NCBI GenBank assembly: GCA_022570795.1
Contig: JAKUDP010000002.1
Coordinates: forward strand, 1,922,001-1,986,000
Direction of reading: 5' to 3'
Origin: Sphaerulina vaccinii
Lineage: Eukaryota > Ascomycota > Dothideomycetes > Mycosphaerellales > Mycosphaerellaceae
DNA: 64,000 nt
Positions 1 through 12,200 of this stretch are shown here, in pieces. Numbering within the stretch: position 1 is the stretch's first letter; every line of letters starts with the position of its first letter. The position numbers were made by a program, and so were the translations under genes. Below the pieces are notes generated by a model. The model was not told where the DNA came from. It did no database searches and worked only from the letters and a program-made list of their open reading frames with translations.

Positions 1-1297
1 TTGGTCCTAGGATCCACGCCACTCGCCAACCAGGAAGCCGAAAGCGCTTGGTCAGGCCATCAATGATCAGTACGCCATCTTCGTCAACGTCTTCAACATT
101 GTCTGCAGCCGAGACCACAGAGCCATCGCAATCAGTAGTATAGTTGTAACCACTGTAAAATTCGTCCATGATGAGCGTGGCACGATCACGACACAGATCT
201 TGAATTTCTGCCAGTTCACCCTTGGCGATCATCTTGCCGGTGGGGTTACGTGGGTTGGAGGTGACTGCGAGCACTGTTAGCAGCAACACAGAACAAGTTC
301 TAGCAAGAGTGTACTCACGAATGACTGATGTGCCACGCGAAATCTCATCCTCAATCTTCTCTGAGTGGATCTGGTAGTTGTCATTCTTGTTCAATGGAAT
401 CGGCAGAGGAGTGAAGTTCTTGACTAAAGCATATGTTAGCAAGCATACCACATACAAGTGGTAACATTCTTGAACGCACAAAGAGACAACATCTCGTTGT
501 ATGCCGTGTAATCTGGGATGAAGAAGCCCAGGTAGGCGTTTCCAAGGATGGCCGCAATTCTGATCAAGCCAGCTCGTCCTCCTGGGACAATGCACACGTT
601 CTCCCAAGTGTACTGCGAGGCCTTTCCTTTGCGATGATGCTCATTGTAGAGCTTAGCAACAGCCTCACGCAGCGGCTTGATACCAGCAGTGGGTCCATAC
701 TCGCGTCCAGTCATGGAGATATCGATAGTCTGTGGCCTCTTAAAGCAACCTTCGATCTCGTCGTCTACCTCTGGGGCACCTTGTCCGAGATTGGCCCACG
801 ACGTAGGATCATCAGCAAAGCCATGCTCATACGCTCGCTCTGTGCACCAGATCACGCCTGTCGAGGCACGCGAAGGGTCTAGCCCGGCGTGAGGCTATTT
901 CGATGAGCATATACCCTCGAAGATTGGAGAATCCACACTTACCTTGTGACCTTCGTGGGCTTGACGGAACTGCAAATGGATGGCAGAGTTGATCTCTGAA
1001 ATGAATGTGTCAGCGAATAGCACGAGCTGATGCTTGAACACAGCATCTACATCTGCATCTTTGACGTGGTATTCCCTCTTCCCGCCTGGTCGCCAATCGG
1101 TACCCCGCGGAAAGCATTTCGGTTCGACATCTGACAATGCATGATATGCTTGCATCGTCTTGACATCGTCTTGACATACCTTCCATACTTGGCCCTTGGG
1201 CGGTAGAAAAGCGACGTGCCTTTGTCGTGGTTGGCTTATGCCCCTCGGCTGGAGGGTGCTCACCCTGGTTGCCTCCTCTGAAAGCTATTCCAGACAT
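1..1297 (-). CDS. PLP-dependent class I/II aminotransferase (5' part; cut by left window edge)
   Basis: A fold-type I aminotransferase; the amino donor cannot be told from sequence. My exon model on the minus strand is 1297-1264, 995-943, 894-480, 423-319, then from about 280 past the edge. It keeps one frame throughout. Introns 942-895 (48 nt) and 479-424 (56 nt) have GTAAGT and GTGCGT donors; the first intron (268 nt) is long for this genome and less sure. Visible family marks are the EINSAIH start, a YGPTAGIKPLREAVA substrate-side segment, VPGGRAGLIR, the SNPRNPTG loop with the PLP-contacting Asn, and DGLTKRFRLPGWR with the Schiff-base Lys near position 80. The acceptor of the last intron is ambiguous: two AGs 9 nt apart are both in frame. 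The C-terminal domain lies outside the window. The family call is firm; the first exon is moderate. Confidence 0.8.
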
Positions 1298-2238
1298 CTT
1301 GTCGAATCTGGAGATGTTTTACAGCTGTGATTATTCTCAAAGATTGGGAGCCAGTTTTGAAGAGGTTGAAAACGTGGTCAGACGCATCGCACAAAGTCTT
1401 GGCTAAGAAAGGCGCGAAAGTTGCGCAGGGCCACGCACACCACGCGTTCCGTCCTCAGCCCCCGCGAGGTGTTGTGAGCTGAAATCACGCAGGAACTCAG
1501 TCCTCTGACCGCTATTGGGCTCGCATGTTTCGTAAGCAGGGAAGAAGCACGGCTGACGGAGTCCCAAACACTTAATCATGCCACGTTGTTCCAGTTGGCC
1601 TCATCTACTGCAGTTGGACTGCCATCCTGATGGAAAATAGTCTCGGATACAACGCGCTCTTCTTTGAGTCTGAGGCATTCGAGGCTGGTCTACGTCGCGG
1701 TGACGAAGTAGGGCCGCCATGAAGGTCAAGTGTATGTATGGGGTAGGACCGGAGGCCTGACATCGCGATGTCATTGGAAAGTGGTTGGCGTGTGCACCGC
1801 GGAAGTGACATCGATATCGACATTCTTTGTTGTGAGGTGTACCGTGTTACATGAGCAGCAACACAGCAAGAATCGCCCAAGTGTACCAGGAACAGCGTGA
1901 TGATGTCGTCCACATCTTGGCCAAGATGATTTTGCTTGGTATTTGATTGACAGCACATGAAGACATCGGGTCTTCTCCCCTGATCGCCGGCATCGCCAAT
2001 CGATCTTTGATGGTGAACCTTGTGTAACGATTCCGCGGATGTGGCTGTTTAACTGTGCATACAACTCCGCACACCAGCTTTCAGCATTTTTTGGTCAGGT
2101 GCATTCTGGTTACAGAGGTCACACGACACTTCCTTAGATCGCTACATTCATACCTTCCTCTCGACGGTGTTCAGAAGCCTCGATTTCGATGGGAGACCCG
2201 GTCCTAGAGCATTCCCTAACGACAGCCACCTTTACGAT
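1298..2238. other. Intergenic, divergent promoter region
   Basis: About 940 bp between the start of the minus-strand aminotransferase and the plus-strand transporter. The reading frames here are short and have no recognisable protein character. It presumably holds both promoters; I see no clear element or repeat. Confidence 0.5.
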
Positions 2239-3682
2239 ATGGCTGTGGACGCTGCTCGCAGGCAAGCGGCCCTAGGAGGCATTCCTATGAAGCATATTAC
2301 TTTGGCTACGGTTTGTGTTGCTACCTTGAGATCGTATGCGTTGGACTGACAGAGAGCAGCTCGTGATCCAAAATGCAGCTCTCGTACTCCTACTTCGATA
2401 CTCACGCGTCATGCCAACAGTCAATGGCAATCGATACTTCGCCTCGACTGCGGTCTTCCTCGCCGAGATCGTGAAGTTCAGCTTCTTCATGTCCATGGCT
2501 CTGTACGAAATTGCCACGAGCCCCCAGACCAACGACACGTCCACCATTAGCGAGCTCTCAGGTACGCTCGCAAAGGCTGTATTCACAGGAGACAGCTGGA
2601 AATTGGCGATACCGGCATTGTTATATTCGCTTCAGAACACTTTGCAGTACATTGCTGCGAGCAATTTGGATGCTGCAACATTCAGTGTGGCATACCAGCT
2701 CAAGATAGCGTCGACGGCAATCTTTGGCGTGATCTTGTTAGGAAAAGCTCTCACAGGGCGGAGATGGGCAAGCCTAGGCCTGCTCGCAGTTGGTGTCATG
2801 ATTGTCCAGCTGGGAACGATCTATTCACAGGAGGGCGCGCCGCTCTCAATGAAGGATTTGCGGGATGGAGTGTCCTTTCATGCACCACGCAGCATATGGG
2901 AGCTGCGGGATGCTGGGAACGCAGCTGCTGGACAGCTCAATAAGAGGATGAAGAGGTCAGCAACATATGAAGGAATTGATGAGGACGTCGCGGCCGCGAA
3001 TCCGAGAATGAATGCTACCATTGGCCTTGCAGCGGCGGTCCTCTCATGTCTCCTTTCGGGTTGTGCAGGGGTATACTTCGAGAAGATATTGAAGTCGAAG
3101 GATAGTTTCAGAACTTCTGTATGGGTCAGGAACGTACAGCTCTCGTTCTACTCGCTGTGGCCGGTTTTGTTCCTTGGTGTCCTCTTCGAAGATGGGGAAC
3201 ATCTTGCCAGCAAAGGCTTTTTCGCAGGATACAACTGGATTGTTTTCCTTCTGGTCTTGTTGCAGAGTATGGGTGGAATACTTGTCGCATTGTCATTGAA
3301 ATACGGCGATAGCGAAGCCCGGAGCTTCACTACCACTGCTGCCTCTGTGATCATCATTGTGGTATCAGCGCTGCTCTTGGAGTTCCCAACCCACCTCTCA
3401 TTCCTGTTGGGCACTCTGGTCACACTCGCGGCAGCCTTCATCTATCAGTCTGCAATGGATGATAAGAGACTGCGACCTCCACCCATCAATGTATCGCAAT
3501 ACGAGAAGAGCCAGGAGTCTGGTTATTTTGACCTTGAAGCTGTAACGACAGCAGCAAAGACACCACTGCGAGATTCGACGCGCGGCGCACTCTCCACCAG
3601 CCGGCCTGGTACACCTTCTGGGGAGCGAAGGCTGTTCAGAGCGAAAAGCTCGGAGTGGAAAGCGTCGAGAAGGGAACTGTAA
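2239..3682 (+). CDS. UDP-galactose-type nucleotide-sugar transporter (SLC35A family)
   Basis: Golgi nucleotide-sugar antiporter that would import a UDP-sugar for glycosylation. Exon 1 is 2239-2310, a 49-nt phase-0 intron follows (2311-2359), and exon 2 is 2360-3682, giving 464 aa. I start at ATG 2239 because the frame has no ATG further upstream. The splice restores the family N-terminus: GGIPMKHITLAT joins LVIQNAALVLLLRYSR, and FASTAVFLAEIVK follows. About ten hydrophobic segments are visible, with the family pattern SLQNTLQYIAASNLDAATFSVAYQ in the middle and a late GDSEARSFTTTAAS stretch. A hydrophilic loop of some 60 residues splits the two halves, and the last 60 residues are a basic, Ser-rich cytosolic tail. 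Substrate choice within the family (UDP-Gal, UDP-GlcNAc or CMP-Sia branch) is inferred from general resemblance only. Confidence 0.85.
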
Positions 3683-3966
3683 CAGACAGCTGGATGAGCG
3701 CTCAAGTAAATACCCGGGAGGATACCAGACCTGCAATGATGTGATGTGCAAGTTGTCTCTGGGAGACTGCCTATGTAAGTACGAAATCTAACAAAACTTC
3801 GAGATCACGTTGCGCGACTTGTGCATTGGGAAGGAAGCAACGAACGCGTGCATACCTTCTTCATATTGACTCCAGGCAGCTGTTCAACCTCACCTCTCAA
3901 TATCACACTGCCATCGCCTGATTCCGATCACTTCTCGGCGCGTCGCAGGCACAAGAAACTGGCATC

Positions 3967-6900
3967 ATGGATCAGGGCATCATCGACCAGCTCGATCGGC
4001 TGCAACGAGGAGCACGCGACCTGAACGTGTCTTACGAGCCACGACACGCCAGCAGCACCGAGTATTCGGCCTACGACGGTTACGACCAGCAAGGACAAGT
4101 CCAGCGATCATATAATGGCTACGATGCTCGTGCAGCCGATGAGCACGCTGACCAGCCTATGCAGCTGGACTCTTTCGGTTAGTCGTTCTCGCTAGCTTGC
4201 ATGAGCGTTGCGCTAACGGCTAATGCAGACGAACGCCTCCTTCGCCAGCCCGATCAAGACTCCAGACACTGGCAAGCGGCTCAAGGACACGCGAGACTCT
4301 CGCTGCCACCAGCAAGATCACAACATTCGGCCGCTCATGCCGATTTCGATGAGAATGGCTTCCAGACGCGAGAAGCGCCGACATACCCACCGCGTTTCAG
4401 CTTATCACAGTTTGCCTTCAGTCCAACGCAGCAAGGTGTAGAAAGCACATCTCCTGGTCACTCGCCCCGCCTCTCAAGTCCTGCGTTCACCGCAAGCCAG
4501 CGGCATCCAGCACCTTATCGCAATGGCGAAGTTCAATCGCACTCTCAAGTTCACAGACCAGCCGGAGGTCAGCGACAGACGCCCACCACTCCATACCAAT
4601 CGCAGTATGCGGCTGGTCTCGAAGATGACTTCGAACACGAGGCATTCCCGCCGCCGTTCCAGGCTCCTCAGCGTTCCACACAGCCACAGCCACAGCCGGG
4701 TCGTACATTGCAGCGAGGCACCTCGTCTGCTCCACCAACTGTACAAGGTATCCAGCTTATCACCACTCGAGAATTGCCTGATCGATTTCGCTCCGTCTTC
4801 TCATTCCCACTGTTCAATGCCGTACAGTCAAAGTGCTTTCCAGTGATCTTCGAGACGAACGACAACTTTGTCCTTTCCTCACCCACAGGCAGCGGAAAGA
4901 CTGCAATCTTTGAGCTTGCAGTCTGCCGACTTGTACATGGCTTCAGCAGTGGCAGCTTCAAGATTGTATACATGGCGCCAACCAAATCGCTCTGCTCTGA
5001 ACGTCTACGCGACTGGCAGGCCAAGTTCGCCACGCTCGACTTGCAGTGCGCTGAGCTCACTGGAGACACAGACAACGCTCAGCTTCGCAATGTACAACAC
5101 GCGAGTATTATCATCACAACGCCAGAGAAGTGGGACAGCATGACGCGAAAGTGGAAAGATCATCAGAAATTGATGCAAATGGTCAAGCTCTTCTTGATTG
5201 ATGAGGTACACATCCTGAAGGAAGATCGTGGTCCGACGCTCGAAGCTGTGGTCTCTCGGATGAAGTCTGTTGGCTCAGATGTCCGCTTCATCGCACTCAG
5301 CGCCACAGTGCCCAACTCACAGGACATTGCTACGTGGCTCGGCAAAGATACCATGCACCCTGATATACCTTCACCCCGTGAGAAGTTTGGCGAAGAGTTC
5401 CGCCCTGTGCGCTTACAAAAGCACGTGTGCGGATATCAATCAAGCTCCAATGACTTTGCTTTCGAGAAGATACTGGATAGCAAGCTGACCGACGTAATCG
5501 TCAAGTGGTCGCAACGAAAACCAATCATGGTCTTTTGCATGACGCGCAATTCGTGTGAGGCGACAGCACGCCTGTTGGCGAAGTGGTGGTCCTCGAGAGG
5601 GCCTCGAGACAGGTACTGGACGGGTCCTCGTGGTCGAATTGTGGTTGCGAAAGAAGGACTCCTCGGTATGTGTCTCGTCCCACACCACATGCTGTAGTTT
5701 TAGCTTACGCTTTCCAGAGACTATTGCTTCTGGCGTTGCATTTCACCACGCAGGCTTGTCGATTCAGGACAGAAATGCCGTGGAGAAGGGGTACCTTGCT
5801 GGCGATATCAATGTGATATGCTGCACTTCCACACTCGCGGTCGGCGTCAACCTTCCATGCCATATGGTCATCATCAAAGGGACTGTCACCTTTCAGAATG
5901 CTAGTGCTGGAGCGAAAGAGTATTCTGATCTGGAGACCATGCAGATGATGGGCCGTGCAGGACGGCCACAGTTCGGCGACAGTGCAGTGGCCGTGATCAT
6001 GACGCGAATGGCACGCGTGCAGCAGTATGAGAAGATGATGGCGGGTACAGAAACCCTGGAGAGTTGGTGCGTACCTTGATGATGCTACACGTTGCTAGCA
6101 TGCTAACATGGACATCTAGCTTGCATCAACACCTGATCGACCACCTCAACGCAGAGATCGGCCTGGGGACAGTTACCAATGCTACTTCTGCGAAGAAGTG
6201 GCTAACAGGCACCTTCTTGTATGTCCGTCTGAAGGACAATCCAGAACATTACCAGCTTGATGGTCAAGCACAAGGCAACACTCTGGACGAGCGGCTCGAA
6301 AACATATGCAAGAACGGTATCTCGCGACTCGTGGAAAGTGACCTTGTTCGAGGTACGGTCAAGCTTGTGTGCACAGAATTCGGCGACTCCATGGCACGCT
6401 ACTACATTCGATTCGATACGATGAAGGTCTTCCTGTCGTTGCCACCAAAAGCGAAGATTTCGGAGATATTGTCATGTATTTCTCAGGCTGCTGAACTCAA
6501 GGACGTTCGAATTCGCGCTGGAGAGAAGGGTTTGTACAAGGAGCTGAACAAGAACCCATCGATGAAATTCCCGATACCTGTCAACATCGACCTTCCTGCA
6601 CACAAGATCTCACTGATCATTCAGTCTGTTCTTGGCGCCATTGAGCTGCCAACGGAGGACTACAAGCACCGACACGAATACACCACCAATAAGGCCATAA
6701 TCTTCCAGCACGTCAACCGTCTCATCAGATGCATCATCGACTGTCAGCTATACTTGGAGGACTCGATCTCGGCACGCAACGCACTTATGCTAGCTCGCAG
6801 CTTTGGAGCGCAAGTGTGGGACGATTCACCTCTTCACATCAAGCAGCTCGAGGGCATAGGGCTTGTTACAGTTCGCAAGTTTGTGGCTGCAGGACTCAAA

Positions 6901-8721
6901 TCGATTGAAGATCTCGTCAACACTGAACCTGGTCGCATCGAGCAGGCTATGTCACGCAACCCACCATATGGATCAGTGACCCAGCAGAAAGCTAAGGAGT
7001 TCCCACAGCTCCGCATCTCCATGAGAACCATGGGGGATCCCGTCATCAAGAAAGGCGAATGCGTCACAATCAGGGTCAAAGCAGATATTGGATTCCTGAA
7101 CGACAAAGTGCCAGAGTCATTCCATCGCAAGCCAGTGTATGTGTGCCTCCTGGCAGATACATCGGATGGCCGCAAAGTGCATTTCGCACGCATCAGCGCA
7201 AAGAAGCTTGGTAAGGGGCAGGAGATACCCTTCTCTGCCAATCTTACGTCTCAAGGCCAGACAGTCCGGGCTTACCTGATGTGCGACGAGATTGCTGGCA
7301 CGCAACAGGTCGCTACCTTGAAGCCCGATGTTCCAGGTTTTATGTTTCCGATGCCAAAGGCTGCTGGAGACAGCCAGCCATTGCCTGGTCTCGTGAACGC
7401 ACCAAACACATCGAAGCGTCGAGCGGCCGCTGGCACGCAAGTGAGGACCGACAATGGCGGCGACGAGTTTGGCGACGATGCCATTGATGAAGTGATGGCG
7501 GCGGCTGACTTCGCCAATATCGAAGATTTTGATGACGAAGGGAATGAGAAAGACACTCAAAAGAAGACAACATCGAAGCGGAAGCCATCCTCCGTTGAGA
7601 AGCCTGACTCCATACAGATGCCAAGCGGTAAGTGGACATGCTATCACGCCTGCAAGGACAAGACTGTTTGCAAACATCTATGCTGTCGTGAAGGCCTCGA
7701 CAAGAAGCCGAAGCCACCAAAGGCCAAGGAGCCCAAGAAAGAGCTGTCTTCTGACCCGCGTCAGACCCAGCTTGATCTCACGAAGACCAAGAAGCAAACG
7801 ACGGCACAACCTCCACTTGCTCGGAAGCAAGTACACTGCAAGGAAGCCGACGATCTCAACCAATTGCACAACAGCATCAAGACTTCTACGAAGGAACTAC
7901 ACCTCTTAAATGGTCCAGGTAAGAGTCAGAGTTCGACTACGCGGAAGCAGTCAAACTTGAGGGAGGAATTCGACGATGATGACTTTGGGCTGGATTCACT
8001 CGGGTCAGACGACTTTTCGTTGGACTCCTCCCTCTTCAAGACGAAGATCACGGCGCCTAGTGGCCCTTCCGGGCCCACGCGGGATCCCACAGACATCGAA
8101 GATGATATGCTCGACATGCCTGATGATACATATGGCGGCATACACACTGCTCAAGACTATGATGATGGCCTTGTGGATCTCACACCCTCTGCTGAACGTC
8201 CCGACGCCAACGTTAACCACAGCTGGGATTTCGAAGATACAACCAACAACTACATTGGCGACGATGGAAGATTCTCGCCCCTCGGTTCTCTCGAACATGA
8301 GCTCCACAAGTCCACTCCAAGTGTCAGCGATCAACACAAGAGCATATTCCTTACTGGCACGAGTACCGATAGCATTGATGACAATCTTGCTTTCATATCT
8401 GGTGCTTTACAGGATACGCAACATACGTACGAGGCAGTAGCCAAGCGACCTCTCGAGGATACTGCACCAGGTGATGCCAGTCAGTTTTTCTCGGAAGCCA
8501 AGCGGAAGAAGCTGCAGTCTTCTGACCTGGAACAGGTGCATACGAATGAGCCTATGAAAGTGCAAGATAACGAGTTTCTGGCTGAAGTTGCTGGCCTCAA
8601 CGCCGATATCAAGCCATCGGAGACACCTGCCGGAGCAGCAACGGCACAGACAGAAGATGAGGATCTACAGGCCTGGTTCGAGCGCGAACTGGGCTCAGAG
8701 CACTTCCTTTTCACGGGATGA
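3967..8721 (+). CDS. MER3: Meiotic Ski2-like DNA helicase MER3/HFM1
   Basis: 3'-5' DNA helicase that in other fungi promotes interfering crossovers in meiosis. Four exons (3967-4177, 4229-5665, 5718-6066, 6120-8721) with introns of 51, 52 and 53 nt keep frame and encode 1,532 aa. The N-terminal 240 residues are Gln/Ser/Pro-rich and disordered. Then come Walker A TGSGKT (about 290-295), the DEVH box (about 395-398), the motif III-like ALSATVPN, FHHAGLSIQDR, GVNLPCH and GRAGRPQFGD, so the helicase core is complete. A winged-helix and Sec63-like region follows in exon 4. Near residues 1170-1190 is the Cys/His knuckle (CxxxC...CxxxCC) that I associate with fungal HFM1/MER3. The tail is acidic and low complexity. 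Brr2 and Slh1 are ruled out because there is only one helicase cassette. Confidence 0.92.
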
Positions 8722-9248
8722 GTACGTGATGAACAAGGGCGGAAACATGCATGATGTCGCTCAGATGTACAGCAAGAATGTGGCATGTGCTCAAAATCTT
8801 GGAAGCATGTATATCATAATGGTCACACATCGAGGAATGCACAGAAGAAGTTTGCAAGTATGGCTGAGAGACGTTCATAATATATACAAATCGTTACGAC
8901 AGACTACAGAAGGAAGTCTTACTCATCGTACTCGACTTCCTAGAAGATGCATATAGTGGTGATACCATTTATGTTCATGTTACAGCGCCATCGCTCCATT
9001 TCTCGTTCTTACTCCAGCAATGCAGTCTCAGTGTCATTTCACGACGTGTTCCATGCCTCCTCCTCTGGTGCCTCGTCTAGGTTCCTATCCTGATCTCGAT
9101 GATCCGGGCGTGGAAACAATTCTCCTCTCGATTGAGCAGGATTGTCTCGGGATCGTGGTGAATCATCGCTTTGTGTTAGATCATGCGCACTAAGCTTTTG
9201 ATTCTTGCCCGCGGCGCCTTGTATGCGAAGGCCATTTGGCGAAGAATT
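8722..9248. other. Convergent 3' intergenic region
   Basis: About 530 bp between the stop codons of MER3 (plus) and MLP1 (minus). Both 3' UTRs should lie here. AT-rich stretches such as tataatatatacaaat near 8875 are possible polyadenylation signals. No gene is seen. Confidence 0.5.
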
Positions 9249-12200
9249 CTACGCTCCGCCAGCACCTCCACCTCTAGTACGCTTTGAGTCGTTTCCAGCA
9301 GGCTCGGCTCCATCATGTGCGCGCTTTTGACCTGCATTGGCAGCATTGCCTCGTGCGGCTCCACGGATAGAGCTGCCGCCACGAGTTCCTCCGCGAGGTA
9401 TCCCACCACCACGAGGTAGTCCACTGTTAAGACCGCCACGGGCCTGAAGTGCGTTGGGTGTAGCCGCGCCACCGACACTATTTTGACGACTTGCGGGACC
9501 ACTGCGGGCTCCAGTACCAGGAAGCTTGGAAGCGCCCACTGCTGGTATAGCGCTCTTCGATGCTGCAGGACCAGTGCCATTGGCAGGTTTGCCAATTGCC
9601 GAAGCGCCAGACTGTGAGCCTGGTCGTGATGCCGGCGCTCCAGAAGCAGGAGCTGCAGATGGAGTAAATGATGCAGCCTGAGGGTTCGCCGGCGTGGCTC
9701 CAACAGCCTTCGACGGCAGTCCGAACGTTGGTGCCGCAGCTGGTTGCGTGGTTGATGGCGATGCCGAAGGTGCAGCCGGCTTTGCGGTGGCTGGTGTAGG
9801 GCGAGCCTTTTGAGCTACCTCCCAGACTTCTTTGACTGGCTTCTCGGGAGTCTCTGCCACAGCTTTCTGCACAGCTGTTACCTTAGCGACTGCTATATCG
9901 CGTTGATTGAGCTGCAGCTTGAACTTCTTCTCGAGTGTGTCGGTTGCCTGCTTCACGGCCGTGTCTTTGGCAGCTTGTGCTGCTTCCAACTCACTCTTTG
10001 CGGTCGCAAGTTGCTGCTCAAGCTCTTGGCGCGCAAGTGTGTCTGCTTCGCTCGGCTGTGATTGAGCGGCCTCAGCAGGCTCGGCGGCAGGTATCTTGCT
10101 CAATTGCTCTTTCAGGTCCACAATCTCAGCCTCCTTGGCAGTTATCAAATCCCGCAACTTTACAGTCTGCTTTTCGACATGACCTTTGACGCTCTTGGTG
10201 AGCAACTCCTTGATCTGTTTGTCATGCTTGATCAGCTCTGTCGCTTGTTCGTACGTGAGGTTCAGTGTCTTGACGTCGACCATTCCTGGAGCGGCAGCAG
10301 CTGGTGCTTCTGCCTTGGGCTTTACCGGTGACAGAGCTTCAGCCTTCTCGACAGCTGTGGCACCATCGGCGTTGAAGCGCTCAAGCTCTGCCTGATGCTC
10401 GGCTTGCAGCTTTCCGATTGCGGCAGAATGTTCATCAGTGAGCTTGCGGATCTCAACTTCGTGCGTTGCGCGCAGTTCCTGTTCAACTTCGCCACGGACT
10501 TTCGCCTTCTCTTCTACCAGCTTCTGCTCGAACTCGGCCTTCAGGGCATCAATCTTCGACTGTGTCTTCTCTTCTATCTGTGTCTTGGAAAGCTCATGCT
10601 GCTGTTCAAGTTCTGCGCGTTGTCTAGCGACCTCTTCGGCAACCTGATCAGCCACGGACTTCTCACCAGCAGCTGGTTCAGCATTCACAAGAGACTCCGC
10701 AGGAACTGCTGCTGCATTTGTGCGAAGAGTTTCGACTTCTTGCTGGGCAGTAGCGAGGTCTTGCTGCAATCTCTCCAGGGCCTCGGTGTTATCAGTAGCC
10801 GGCGCTGTCGAGTTGTCGCCTACATTGGCTTGTGCGCTTTCGAGCTGTTGCTGTAGCTCACCAACTTGACTCTCAAGCTCTTGGACACGAGATTGAAGAG
10901 TCTCGACCTCCGTACTCAAACCATCAGCACGGCTGGCATGCTCACTGGCTTTTGATTCTGCTTCGGCAATCTTGGCATGTAGGTCGGCATGCTCACTATC
11001 TTTGCCAGAGGCAGTGCCATCCTCCTCGACTTGTCCTTCTTCTGCATCATCAGATGTAGCCTTGGTGGCATTGCTGCGAGCTTCTTCGAGGGCAGCTTTT
11101 GTTTGGTCCAATTCAGTCTTGGCTTGTTCAAGCTCAGTTGTCACGGATGCCAATTGTGTCTGCACTTGCTGAAGCTCGGTCGCGAGGTTCTCCTTCTCTG
11201 TCGTGAGCTGGGTCTTATCCGAAGTGAGTTCGTTGATCTTCGTCCTACGGTTGGCATCTTGGTTCTTGGCTTGCTCCTTGAACTTAGTCAGCCGGTCGTT
11301 CAGAGGCGTCACAGCTGCCTCTTTCTCGCTCTGCAAACGAGCCTCGAATCCGTCGATCTGCTCTTGCATAGGTACCTGTTCGGCTTCGAGGCGCTCCTTC
11401 TCAGCCTGCAGCCCTTCGAGCTTCTTCTTCATTTCTTCAAGCTCGGCGGGGTCCACGCGATCGTACTTGCTGATGATGTTCTGGGTACGATCGCGCCAGT
11501 GATCCCGGTCGTCCTGCAGCAGCTTCATCTCACCTTCCTTGATCTCCATCTCGCCCTCAAGTTCGCCAACGCGACCCTTCAGAGGCTCAATCTCCGCCAG
11601 CAAACGCTCGACCTCCTGGCTCTTCTCCTCAAGGTTCTCGCGCGCTTGCCGAGCCTCGTTGCGCAATGTGGTCGCCGATTCGCGGTAAACGTTGAGCTCA
11701 TTGATGGTCTGCATAAGTTTTGAAGTGCTGCTTTCCGCGCTCGATTTCTCGACAGCCTGGCGACGTTCGTCTGCAAGCTTTTGTCGTGTTTCGTCGAGTT
11801 GAGTGTTAGCATACTCAAGCTGTTGTTGCAGACGCTTCGCTTCCTGGACCGATAGCTCATACTGAGTGTCAACGATCTCCTTCTCACGACGCAGGAAGTT
11901 GATGACCTCTTGTAGGTTGCTACCACTGGAAGTGGTGCTCTCGCTGCCTTCAGAATCAGCTGGCGTGGCAGCTGCTGCAGCGCGACCTTGTCGCAGAGCC
12001 ATAAGTTCTTTGGAGAACGACTCCATCTGCTGATGTAGAAGCTTATTCTGCTCGTCAACGTCTTGGCGTTTCCGCGTCGCCTCTTCGAGTTCACGCTCGA
12101 ACTGCTCTCTCTGCTCAGCCCAGCTCTCCTCACTGCGTTCAAGGCTAGACTTCGCGGCATCCGCTTCAGCTCTGGCGCCAGCAACCTCGGTCTTGAGCTC

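Noticed and set aside
424..455. 32-nt intron with GTATGT donor in the aminotransferase
   Set aside because: Shorter than all others here. The GTGCGT donor at 479 gives a 56-nt intron and the expected MLSL-FKNF junction.
895..1263. Start of the aminotransferase at the ATG near 1263 with continuous reading to 943
   Set aside because: The segment ends with a strong acceptor (CATTTCAG at 996) and lacks family sequence before EINSAIH. Joining exon 1297-1264 to 995 restores frame and a plausible N-terminus.
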